In this document: piece by piece, positions 7,021 through 13,973 of the stretch | Position numbering within the stretch: position 1 is the first letter of the stretch | Layout: each line of letters starts with the position of its first letter | From: Bacillota bacterium | GTDB lineage: Bacteria > Eremiobacterota > SpSt-956 > JAKJGF01 | Assembly: GCA_029555925.1 (NCBI GenBank) | Contig: JAKPQU010000255.1 | Coordinates: 1-14,225, forward strand | Direction: 5' to 3' | Length of the DNA: 14,225 nt | Notes under the pieces: generated by a model | What the model saw: the letters and a program-made list of their open reading frames with translations, nothing else | Told to the model about the DNA's origin: nothing | Databases searched by the model: none | Translations under genes and position numbers: made by a program

Positions 7021-7306
7021 TACCGCAACAGGTAAATTTATATGAAAATGATGAAGTTTGCACCTTCACTGTATGTTGATTTTCATATTTGGTTGTGACC
7101 GCTCCGGTCATGTCTGTTAGTAACCATTTATCAGCTTCTGCATGACGGGCTCTTACGAAGAAAATTAATTTGCCTTATTTAATTTGTTTTACAGACAATA
7201 AATTAGTCCTTATTTAATTTTTAATTCTATATAAAAAACGAATTTTTCTTCTCCAGAGCCCGCCAGGCAGAAGCTTTTTACGGATACCATTTTACCTGTT
7301 ACGGTA
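7021..7306. mobile_element. Non-autonomous element with 16-bp TIRs and CTTAG target duplication
   Basis: TACCGCAACAGGTAAA (7021-7036) and TTTACCTGTTACGGTA (7291-7306) are inverted repeats with one mismatch. They are flanked by direct repeats CTTAG (7016-7020 and 7307-7311), as expected for a 5-bp target-site duplication. The 286-bp interior has no reading frame of note. It holds a stem ATATGAAAAT/ATTTTCATAT in its left part (about 7042-7088) and the conserved-arm foldback at 7133-7275. The same left-to-right junction (AAGTACCGTAACAGGT) reappears at the right window edge, so at least one more copy exists there. Confidence 0.75.
7133..7275. repeat. Foldback core F1 with conserved unequal arms
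   Basis: Arm 7133-7164 and arm 7244-7275 are complementary over 27 of 32 positions (outer part AGCTTCTGC, then CGGGCTCT). Three of the mismatches are consecutive: the left arm has TTAC before GAAG, while the reverse complement of the right arm has TGGA before GAAG. The loop contains TTTGCCTTATTTAATTT (7169-7185) and TTTTACAGACA (7187-7197); nearly the same two words occur in the loop of F2 (11161-11309). Confidence 0.8.
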
Positions 7307-7438
7307 CTTAGATTACCTTATACTAAATTGCTTTAATTAAACCGAATAATTTGAACAATAGGTAAATACCGTCTACCTGCCTGATGCTCCTTCGAAAAAA
7401 ATCTAAACTGGACCGTTTATAACAGTTACAGCTTATAT
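7294..7438. repeat. 145-bp inverted repeat with 14081-14225
   Basis: This segment is the reverse complement of 14081-14225 with one mismatch (GGACCG versus GGAACG) in 145 bp. It spans the end of the 7021-7306 element, a 13-bp joint and the left half of the 7320-7579 element. The match reaches the window edge, so the true repeat is longer on that side. The two copies bracket 6.6 kb carrying five genes. Confidence 0.95.
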
Positions 7439-7579
7439 ATAGTGTATTTCATAACTTATTAGAATTTAAGTCGTCGTAACGGGTAACGCGTGACGCGTGA
7501 CGGGTTTAATCCCTGTGCATCACCCATTACACTTTACGCATTACGAGGTCATTATTTTATGTCTAAAGCTAAATAGTAT
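7320..7579. mobile_element. Composite foldback element, copy A (interrupted)
   Basis: Outer inverted repeats ATACTAAATTGCTTTA (7320-7335) and TAAAGCTAAATAGTAT (7564-7579) match those of 13974-14199. The type I hairpin arm is present at about 7370-7405 (GATGCTCCTTCGAAAAAAAT), but its partner arm is missing: 7439-7557 is occupied by the REP-like composite, where copy B has 85 bp of its own sequence (13996-14080). The right end touches the stop codon of the radical SAM gene; the first base of TTA (7579-7581) belongs to the element. Confidence 0.75.
7437..7557. repeat. REP-like composite, copy 2 (inside the foldback element)
   Basis: Segment 7437-7468 repeats 1379-1410 with one mismatch. Then follow degenerate tandem words GTAACGGGTAACGCGTGACG (from 7478), a spacer and the opposite words CATTACACTTTACGCATTAC (to 7545), allowing a long imperfect hairpin. 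The end AGGTCATTATTT parallels AGGTCAATAATT of copy 1. Its edges coincide with the break in homology between composite copies A and B. Confidence 0.75.
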
Positions 7580-8658
7580 TAGCTTTTAAGAAAATTATGT
7601 AAAACCCTGAATATTGAAAAAGGATCACAGAGAATATTGGTATAGGCAGCATTGGCAAGAGGACAGAAACAATCACCTTTTTTTATACTGTCCCGTATAG
7701 TTTTTGCTTTCTCACCGGCCCAGATTTTTCTGAAATCATAACCATCTTCTCTGAGATTTCCCATAGAATCTCCTCTAACACAGCATGGCCATACGTGGCC
7801 GTCAGGAGAAATCTGGGCGGAAATAATACCTGAATAGCAGGGGATTATCTGTTTTTCTTTATATAAAGTATCTTTTGAAAGTTCATAGTAAACCCTTCGA
7901 AAAGCCTGGGTAAGTCGGGATACTCTGGCAAATTTTTTTTTATTTATCTCATCGAGTAAAAAATAAATTGCTTCTCCGTAATCCTCAGGGGAAGGGCTTA
8001 TATCACTTCCTTTTGTCGAAAGTTCTTCCCTCTCTTCGGCCATTTCCACTATATAGGAGTCCGGTTCAAGAGATGTAAGTTTTTTATAGACTTCCCTGAA
8101 ATCTCTGACATTATATCCGGATATAACCGTATGAATTCCAACTGTCAGATTTTTCAATGCCAGTTCCTTCAATGCCCGATAGGTCTTAAGGGTTTTCTCA
8201 AAATTGCCCGGAACCTGCCTTATTTTATCATGTTCTTCCTGCCAGTGGTCCAATGAGACATTTATTATCACATCGGATTTATGGCATATGTTTGCTATTT
8301 TTTCTACCAGGGGAGGAATTTTTTCATAAAGAAGACCGTTTGTAGGGATATTAATAAAAGAAGGCCTGCATATGGAATAAAAAGAAGAACATATTTCCGC
8401 CAGGTCATCCCGGAGAAAAGGTTCTCCCCCGCTGAATGTACCCCACAGGATTCCTGTGCCGATATTTCGAAAGATTTTTTCATATTCTTCAGCCGACATA
8501 GGTTCACAGTATTTTCTCCATATATTGCAGGTAAGGCAACGGGAATTACAGCTATAAAGAAGACTTATGGTAAGGCTCACAGGAAGTGAAGGAGTAATAG
8601 AAAAATATCGTGAAACTTTATAATTAAATATTTTATATAAGAGATTTAATTTATTCAT
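7579..8658 (-). CDS. Radical SAM / SPASM-type protein
   Basis: A 359-residue cytosolic iron-sulfur enzyme. The S-adenosylmethionine cluster motif CxxxCxxC is C37-C41-C44 (CNSRCLTCNIW), followed by the SGGEP motif (76-80) and an SLD segment in the barrel. The C-terminal third has a SPASM/twitch-like auxiliary cluster region: IPCYSG, then SPDGHVWPCCVRGDSMGNL, then CFCPLANAAYTN and LCDP. Family members modify peptides, sugars or other small molecules, but the substrate cannot be read from this sequence and no precursor peptide gene is seen nearby. The start at 8658 has no good Shine-Dalgarno; translation may be weak. It follows the DsbD gene on the same strand, 126 nt away with a REP-like element between. 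The last codon abuts a foldback element, so the original C-terminus could have been altered. Confidence 0.9.
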   Translation of the reverse strand: MNKLNLLYKIFNYKVSRYFSITPSLPVSLTISLLYSCNSRCLTCNIWRKYCEPMSAEEYEKIFRNIGTGILWGTFSGGEPFLRDDLAEICSSFYSICRPSFINIPTNGLLYEKIPPLVEKIANICHKSDVIINVSLDHWQEEHDKIRQVPGNFEKTLKTYRALKELALKNLTVGIHTVISGYNVRDFREVYKKLTSLEPDSYIVEMAEEREELSTKGSDISPSPEDYGEAIYFLLDEINKKKFARVSRLTQAFRRVYYELSKDTLYKEKQIIPCYSGIISAQISPDGHVWPCCVRGDSMGNLREDGYDFRKIWAGEKAKTIRDSIKKGDCFCPLANAAYTNILCDPFSIFRVLHNFLKS

Positions 8659-8700
8659 TGTTCAGGTTTCAAATATCACCGGTTACCAATCAATTTTTAC

Positions 8701-8775
8701 TGACCTGACCATAAGCATGTAATAAAGGTACCCTCCCGTGACGCGTCACGAAAGCATATATATTATTTATGCTTA
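8701..8775. repeat. REP-like element, copy 3 (inverted relative to copy 1)
   Basis: TAAGCATGTAATAA (8712-8725) and TTATTTATGCTTA (8763-8775) are imperfect terminal inverted repeats around a perfect 14-bp palindrome CGTGACGCGTCACG (8737-8750). Its reverse complement aligns with 1422-1517, differing mainly by fewer GTAACGC units. It lies between the DsbD stop and the radical SAM start, a typical REP location within a transcription unit. Confidence 0.8.
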
Positions 8776-8784
8776 CCAGGGTAA

Positions 8785-10143
8785 TTATTTATGTCCTGAT
8801 GCCCTGTCTACTGCATCAAGAACCATCTGTATGGTAATGACTTCAGGTAAAATTTCCGGTTCAGAACTTTCCCCCGGCGGGTAAATTGCATAAACAGGGA
8901 CAGCAGATTTACCAAGGGATTTTATCAGTTTCATTACTTCTTTCGACCTTTTTGTATTATCTGCTTTAAAGACTATAATATCATCTTTTTTGAGCCTTTC
9001 ACTGACTTTATCTGTATAGAGAACAGTATTTTCATTTGTCTTGCACGTAAGGCACCAGTCGGCTGAAGCATCGAGGAATATTATTTTCCCTGTTTTCCTT
9101 GCAATACTGAACGATTCTTCCGTGTATTTTTTCCATGATACTCCATTTATTACTTCTCCCGGTATATTTAGCTGATTACCAGAAGATTCTGACGAAAGAT
9201 TTTTCAAAGGATAAAGCCACATATAAGAAGTCCAGAAACCCGCTATAATCAGGACCAGTGATATAAAGCGAACGATCCATCTCCTGAGGGTTGAAGTTTT
9301 ATATTCAATAAATCCTAAAACCCAGAGGGATATGGCAATAAAAAGGAAAAATACGACAGTGGAAACTACTGCATCGGAATTGAGCTGTTTACCGAGAACC
9401 CATAAAAGCCAGCAAACAGTGCCCATTAGAAGAAATCCCATGGCAAATCTCAATTTCAGCATCCAGTTTCCCGGTCTGGGCAGGAGAGACATCAATTTAG
9501 GATTTGCAGTAAATAAAAGATATGGCGTGGAAAGTCCCAGGCCTATGAAAAGAAAAACAGTGAAAATAATCCATCCCGGCTGGCTGAAGGCAAAACCGAG
9601 AGCAGTTCCCAGGAAAGGGGCTGAACATGGTGTGGCAAGCAGTACAGCCAGAATTCCTTCGAAAAAAGCTCCGATGCATCCCTCTTTCTGTGCCAGTTTA
9701 TCTATTTTTTCCGCAGAAGGAGGAGATATTTCAAAGAGATCAAAAAGAGAAAGGCCGAATACATATACTACAAGAGCAAGAGAGAATACGAAATAAGGGC
9801 TCTGAAACTGGAACCCCCATCCTACAGACTGGCCTATGGATTTAAGAATTACCACAACAGTAGCAAGGATTGCAAATGAGAAGAGAACGCCTGCCGTAAA
9901 TACAAGACCTGCTTTTAAAACCCTTCCCTTTTCTTCACCGGCGGATTTCATGAGGCTGAATACTTTCAATGAAACAACAGGTAATACGCATGGCATGAGA
10001 TTGAGTATGAGACCTCCGAGAAAAGCCATAAGAAAAAAATAAGGAAGACTTCCGGAAGGAGTAACTGTTTTCTCCAGAGCAAAACATGTGGTATTAAAAG
10101 CTAGTATTGATAAAAATATTAAAAATAATTTTTTATTGAAAAT
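8785..10143 (-). CDS. dsbD: DsbD-type thiol:disulfide transporter (no N-terminal alpha domain), ATT start
   Basis: Inner-membrane protein passing reducing power from cytosolic thioredoxin to the periplasm. Eight membrane helices include the paired cysteines LMPCVLPV and ATPCSAPFLG of the DsbD beta domain. A C-terminal thioredoxin-like domain carries WCLTCK (CxxC at 364-367 in my numbering) and a cis-Pro AVPVY. From the first ATG (10029) the protein would be 414 aa and begin in the first helix. In frame upstream lies a signal peptide (NKKLFLIFLSILAFNTTCFA) with no ATG, GTG or TTG; the frame opens at ATT (10143-10141) right after a stop codon and 9 nt after GGAGGTGA (10157-10150). I therefore take ATT as the start (452 aa). 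A frameshift or sequencing error is the alternative. The periplasmic alpha domain of E. coli DsbD is absent, as in shorter DsbD/ScsB relatives. Confidence 0.87.
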   Translation of the reverse strand: MFNKKLFLIFLSILAFNTTCFALEKTVTPSGSLPYFFLMAFLGGLILNLMPCVLPVVSLKVFSLMKSAGEEKGRVLKAGLVFTAGVLFSFAILATVVVILKSIGQSVGWGFQFQSPYFVFSLALVVYVFGLSLFDLFEISPPSAEKIDKLAQKEGCIGAFFEGILAVLLATPCSAPFLGTALGFAFSQPGWIIFTVFLFIGLGLSTPYLLFTANPKLMSLLPRPGNWMLKLRFAMGFLLMGTVCWLLWVLGKQLNSDAVVSTVVFFLFIAISLWVLGFIEYKTSTLRRWIVRFISLVLIIAGFWTSYMWLYPLKNLSSESSGNQLNIPGEVINGVSWKKYTEESFSIARKTGKIIFLDASADWCLTCKTNENTVLYTDKVSERLKKDDIIVFKADNTKRSKEVMKLIKSLGKSAVPVYAIYPPGESSEPEILPEVITIQMVLDAVDRASGHK

Positions 10144-10265
10144 TTATATTCACCTCCATAAAGATAGTTCCCATCTTAATGACAAAATCCTTCTCTTAAG
10201 AATTTATATAAAAATTTTATACATAACGGAAAGACAGAATTAATCCTGACTGTATATGTAGTCAT

Positions 10266-10991
10266 TCATAGACCTGGTCCATAAAATACAACTTTAGCTT
10301 CCATATTAATTTTATCATTTATAAAATCAACTTTAATATTATTTTCTTTACATGCTTTAATAATTCCATTTATATTACGAAGCATGTCTATGGAGGTACA
10401 ATTAATTTCTTTTTCGAGAAAAGACATTATAAAGGGGTTTCTCTTACAATGAATGGCTACTTCAGAAAAAGGTAAAATGCCGGGGCTTATTATCTCAATT
10501 CTATTATTGAAAATGTAAATAAATATAGAGTTATTTATGAGATAATCACGGTGTATAATAGCATAAAAAAGAGCTTCTCTATAAATTGCTTCATTTATGG
10601 TAAATCTGGCATTTCGTTTTATAAAATTTACTCCTCCATGGAACTGTTCGATTAATTTCCCTGTTATTTCTTCGGAATCCAGATACCTGTGTATTAAAAA
10701 TTCATCTGTTTCAAAACATGTAGCTCTTATAATAAACTGCGGTCTTATACTTTCTACACGCCTGCCAAAGAGCAAAAGACCTGCAAGAGTCAGGTTTTTA
10801 TTTTTCATTAAATTCAGATTTCTGAGAAGTTTCAGACGGGAATTATGATGGGATTTAATTTCTTCTCCGTAGTATTTGCGGTAAAATTCCTCAAAACATT
10901 CAAAATCAAAATCTGAAAAATTCCCTTCTGTTTCAATTTCTTCTGCAGATGATAAATCAGTATATTCCATAATTTTCTCTAATCGTTTCAT
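10266..10991 (-). pseudogene. Truncated AlbA/Schlafen-type regulator (C-terminal half)
   Basis: The 241 residues correspond to the C-terminal part of AlbA_2/RecG-like transcriptional regulators (COG2865 type): LTLAGLLLFGRR, then INEAIYREALFYAIIHRDY (family: REALVNAxxHRDY), then FNNRIEIISPGILPFSE and KRNPFIMSFLEKE (family: RNPxIAxxL), a GHKL-like HATPase_c_4 region. The N-terminal AlbA_2 nucleic-acid-binding domain (~120 aa) is missing. At the ATG (10991-10989) sits a 104-bp inverted-repeat element whose target duplication begins on the A of the start codon; joined across it, the older frame extends only MLNSVRV before a stop, next to the 11135-11341 foldback element. No Shine-Dalgarno is visible. 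It is likely a decayed remnant, though a short expressed protein is not excluded. Confidence 0.7.
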
Positions 10992-10999
10992 TACTCTTA

Positions 11000-11103
11000 C
11001 TATACTTTCGCAGATTTCAGAAAAAGCCTTGAATTTATTAAGTTTTATGTTTTAACTGAAGTCAATAAAATCAAAGGTTTTATAAAAAAGTGCGAAAGTA
11101 TAG
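11000..11103. mobile_element. 104-bp inverted-repeat element, copy 1, with 9-bp target duplication
   Basis: CTATACTTTCGCA (11000-11012) and TGCGAAAGTATAG (11091-11103) are perfect 13-bp terminal inverted repeats. They are flanked by exact direct repeats TTACTCTTA (10991-10999 and 11104-11112). The interior is 97% identical to copy 2 (3 differences in 104 bp). No transposase is encoded; it is a MITE-like, non-autonomous element. Confidence 0.9.
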
Positions 11104-11134
11104 TTACTCTTACTGAATTGAGCATTAATATTTA

Positions 11135-11341
11135 GAGTCTATCCGAAAAGTCGCTCCATACCTTTCCACTGCCAGGCTCTTCCGAAAAATATATAATCCT
11201 CCTGACAGAAAACCTGTTTTTACAGACATCTACTATTTTGCCTCTATTTAATTTACAACTGGCTGTTAATACAGTATATATTTTTCTCCAGAACCTGGCA
11301 GTGGAAAGGATTAAAAAAAATATTACTTTTCGGATAGGCTC
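11135..11341. mobile_element. 207-bp foldback element F2
   Basis: Outer inverted repeats GAGTCTATCCGAAAAGT (11135-11151) and ACTTTTCGGATAGGCTC (11325-11341) differ at one position. An inner stem pairs 11161-11193 with 11277-11309 over 29 of 33 positions (CCTTTCCACTGCCAGG outermost). The mismatch block TTCC versus TGGA sits at the same place as in F1. TTAATA occurs on both sides (11125-11130 and 11342-11347), a possible target duplication. The loop shares TTTTACAGACA (11218-11228) and TTTGCCTCTATTTAATTT (11237-11254) with F1. No coding potential. Confidence 0.85.
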
Positions 11342-11445
11342 TTAATAAAGCCTTTTCCCCTTCACTCTTCACTCTTCATTCACGATTTTAATTATTTATA
11401 CTCACATCGGTAATTATACCATATTATACCACAGAGATATATTCA

Positions 11446-11474
11446 TTGAAACATTAATCAAATTCTGTTAAAAT
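11446..11474 (+). promoter_or_regulatory. Sigma70-like promoter for the 2H/TMTC-like operon
   Basis: TTGAAA (11446-11451), 17 bp, TAAAAT (11469-11474). Just upstream is a direct repeat ATTATACC (11413-11420 and 11423-11430) that could be an operator. The first ATG of the long downstream frame (11475) touches the -10 box, so transcription starts after it. Confidence 0.55.
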
Positions 11475-11506
11475 ATGACGAAAGTAAAAAATCACTTCAA
11501 TACTCA

Positions 11507-11610
11507 CTATACTTTCGCAGATTTCAGAAAAAGCCTTGAATTTATTAGGTTTTATGTTTCAACTGAAGTCAATAAAGTCAAAGGTTTTATAAAAAAGTGC
11601 GAAAGTATAG
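11507..11610. mobile_element. 104-bp inverted-repeat element, copy 2, in the 5' leader
   Basis: Same 13-bp termini as copy 1 (11507-11519 and 11598-11610), same length, flanked by TACTCA (11501-11506 and 11611-11616). It sits between the promoter at 11446-11474 and the Shine-Dalgarno at 11632, so the leader RNA contains its complementary ends. In the plus-strand frame that runs into the downstream gene it has no stop codon. Confidence 0.9.
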
Positions 11611-11642
11611 TACTCAATAAATATAAATTACGGAGGCATTCT

Positions 11643-12173
11643 ATGTCACTTCTTGTACTGTCATATCCAGAGATATGGGAAAAAGATTTTGAATGGATTC
11701 AGAAGATCAGAAAAGAATATGATGAGCTTTATTATAAGGTTGCCGGTCCCCATTTCACAATAGTATTTCCTGTTTTCAATATGGAACCGGATATATTCAT
11801 TAAACATATAAAAAATATGTCAGAAAATATTAAAACATTTGATTTTACAATGAGGTGTGCTGTCATAGTAAAGGATTCTTTTAATGAATACAGCCATGTT
11901 TTTCTCGTTCCCGATGAAGGGTACAGCCATATTGTAAAACTTCATGACAGGCTCTATACAGGTTTACTTTTACCTGAACTCAGGCTTGATATTCCATTTA
12001 TACCTCATGTAGGTGTAGGTAATTCTATATCTCCTGAAACCTGCAAATCTCTTGCAGACAGATTAAATCAGGAAAATTTCGCTATCTTGGGAACTGTTAA
12101 AGATCTTGATATTGTAGAATATAATAACGACACAGTTAAAACAATAGAAAAAATAGCACTGGCAAAGATATGA
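11643..12173 (+). CDS. 2H-phosphoesterase-like (2'-5' RNA ligase superfamily) protein
   Basis: A 176-residue cytosolic protein. The first His motif is H37-F-T39 (AGPHFTIVFPVF) and the second is H122-V-G (FIPHVGVGNS), in the order and spacing of 2H phosphoesterases/LigT-like proteins; the usual second HxT/S has Gly in place of Thr/Ser, so activity may be altered. These enzymes act on 2',3'-cyclic or 2'-5' phosphodiesters; the substrate here is unknown. The frame is open from an ATG at 11475, but that stretch is mostly the 104-bp element and begins at the -10 box. I choose ATG 11643 because it has CGGAGG 6 nt upstream and starts the conserved fold (SLLVLSYPE). Its stop overlaps the next gene's start (ATGA, 12170-12173), implying translational coupling. 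Confidence 0.75.
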   Translation: MSLLVLSYPEIWEKDFEWIQKIRKEYDELYYKVAGPHFTIVFPVFNMEPDIFIKHIKNMSENIKTFDFTMRCAVIVKDSFNEYSHVFLVPDEGYSHIVKLHDRLYTGLLLPELRLDIPFIPHVGVGNSISPETCKSLADRLNQENFAILGTVKDLDIVEYNNDTVKTIEKIALAKI

Positions 12174-13903
12174 AAAATTTCCTTTTATATTCTCCTGTAA
12201 CTCACATAGTTTATATCTACCTTATATCTATCATAGTATTCAGCAATACCTTTCATAATGCCTATCAATTAGATGATTTTCATACTGTAGTAAATAATCC
12301 TGCCATAAGACATATACATCCCATATGGCGCCATTTTACAGATCCTTCTACAATAGGAACATTACCCGGTAATATCAGTTACAGACCCCTCCTCCCGTTG
12401 AGCCTGTCTCTTACCTATGCGATATGGGGCTATAATGTTGTGGGATACCATATATACAACTTATTTTTTCATATAGGGGCATCGATTTTCCTCTATCTTT
12501 TCTTTTTCGAACTGCTGACATTTAACAGCGAAAATTCTGAAGACAAATCTTTTTACAGAGTCATATCATTTTTCGGAGTATTACTCTTCTCAATACATCC
12601 CATATCAGGTTTCTGTGTAAATTATATCTGCGGAAGAGATAATATTATGATGCAGGCTTTTCTGGCAGTTAGCCTCTATATTTATACAAAAATGAGAAAA
12701 TCTAAAGAAACACTTGGTAAATGGGCAGCAGTAATATTCTTTTTTCTCCTCGCTCTTTTATCAAAAATAATGGTTTTAATAGTGCCTCTTTTAATACTGG
12801 AATTCGAACTTATCATGGCAAAAAGCGGTATTCCTTCGTGGAAAACATGGGCAAGGTTTCTGGCTTTTCAACTATCAGTATTTTTTGTATGGCTCTATGT
12901 GAGGTTCGGCACAATAATTTATGGAACAACTGCCGCCTATATGGGAACATCACTGAAAGACAGACTTTATTACCTTATGACCCAGTTTAAAATGCATCTT
13001 TTTTATTATCTCAGGAATTTCATCTATCCCTTCCCGATAAGAGGTCTTCCCGACTGTGATGTAGTTAAATCAGTGACAGATATTAAAATGCTCACAGGAT
13101 TTATTTTTATTCTTCTTACTATTATTATTGCATGGCATATGAGAAAAAAACTGCCTCTTCTGTCTTTTTCTATAGCTGCCTACTGGACTATGTTCATACC
13201 TTCATCGTCAATTTTCCCGCTTTTTCAGTATATAGCAGACAGATGGATGTATCCTTCTCTTCCCTATCTGACACTGATTGTTTCGTTACTTATGTTCCGT
13301 TATATAAAAAATCGTAACGTTGCTGTTGTCATCGCTGTAATTTTATCACTTTATTTCGGTATAACCGGATATTTTATGAATAAACACTGGAAAGATAGTA
13401 TAAGTTTTTACACACAGTGTGAAACATACGGGACGAATGAAATAGGCTACCTGAATCTTGGCGTATCTTATTTAAATATTGATAGAAATAAAGCAAAATA
13501 TTATTATGAAAAAACTATTGAGAAATATCCCGGTTATTTCCTTGCCTATATTAATCTGGGCTTCTGGCATATAAACAACGGTGAAAAAGAAAAGGGACTG
13601 GCCATTGTAAAAAAAGGATTGGCTCTTAGTCCGAGTGGAAGTAAATCTACAGGTCATTACTGGTATGCAAAAGCCCTTGACGAAACAGGACATAAGGAAG
13701 AAGCTTTCGTCCATTTTAAAAAAAGTATAGAAGTAAATCCGAACCCCAATGATAAATATTTTTACTACGCCGGTATTAATGCCATGTCCATAGAAAGATA
13801 TAAAGAAGCAATAGAATATTTTAAAAAATATTTAACATTAAACCCCGGTAATGAAGAAGTAAAAAAGAAAATTTTAGAGTGTAAGAATTTTATTAAGGAC
13901 TGA
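12170..13903 (+). CDS. GT-C-like (TMTC-type) polytopic membrane protein with C-terminal TPRs
   Basis: A 577-residue inner-membrane protein. About ten hydrophobic helices fill residues 10-410. The first loop has AYQLDDFHTVVNNPAI (acidic pair D35-D36 plus NP), then YRPLLPLSLSLTYAIWG, HIYNLFFHIG, HPISGFCVNYICGRDN and IADRWMYPSLPYL. This order matches bacterial homologues of TMTC protein O-mannosyltransferases (DUF1736-like GT-C fold), where the first-loop acidic residues are the presumed catalytic site. Residues ~425-575 form about four TPR units (IGYLNLGVSYLNIDRNKAKY, ..., YKEAIEYFKKYLTLNPGN), expected outside the membrane to bind acceptor protein. The likely role is lipid-linked-sugar transfer to proteins, by inference. 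It overlaps the upstream 2H-like gene by 4 nt and has no own promoter. Confidence 0.82.
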   Translation: MKNFLLYSPVTHIVYIYLISIIVFSNTFHNAYQLDDFHTVVNNPAIRHIHPIWRHFTDPSTIGTLPGNISYRPLLPLSLSLTYAIWGYNVVGYHIYNLFFHIGASIFLYLFFFELLTFNSENSEDKSFYRVISFFGVLLFSIHPISGFCVNYICGRDNIMMQAFLAVSLYIYTKMRKSKETLGKWAAVIFFFLLALLSKIMVLIVPLLILEFELIMAKSGIPSWKTWARFLAFQLSVFFVWLYVRFGTIIYGTTAAYMGTSLKDRLYYLMTQFKMHLFYYLRNFIYPFPIRGLPDCDVVKSVTDIKMLTGFIFILLTIIIAWHMRKKLPLLSFSIAAYWTMFIPSSSIFPLFQYIADRWMYPSLPYLTLIVSLLMFRYIKNRNVAVVIAVILSLYFGITGYFMNKHWKDSISFYTQCETYGTNEIGYLNLGVSYLNIDRNKAKYYYEKTIEKYPGYFLAYINLGFWHINNGEKEKGLAIVKKGLALSPSGSKSTGHYWYAKALDETGHKEEAFVHFKKSIEVNPNPNDKYFYYAGINAMSIERYKEAIEYFKKYLTLNPGNEEVKKKILECKNFIKD

Positions 13904-13935
13904 TATAAAGAAAAATTATCTGAAAAATTTATATT

Positions 13936-13973
13936 CTATACTTTCGCACTTTTTTATAAAACCTTTGATTTTA
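13936..13973. mobile_element. 104-bp inverted-repeat element, copy 3, broken after 38 bp
   Basis: The first 38 bp (CTATACTTTCGCA onward) equal the reverse complement of 11066-11103 exactly. Homology then stops at the left end of the composite foldback element at 13974. The missing 66 bp are not in the window and may lie beyond the right edge if the composite is a nested insertion. Confidence 0.85.

Noticed and set aside
9332..9796. 154-aa plus-strand frame inside the DsbD gene
   Set aside because: Basic, unstructured translation opposite conserved membrane helices; no ribosome-binding site.
11000..11610. The two 104-bp copies as ends of one composite transposon
   Set aside because: Each copy has its own flanking direct repeat, and no transposase lies between them, only another foldback element and a promoter.
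11475..11642. N-terminal extension of the 2H-like protein from ATG 11475
   Set aside because: The ATG touches the -10 box, has no Shine-Dalgarno, and the extension is mainly the 104-bp element; ATG 11643 has CGGAGG.
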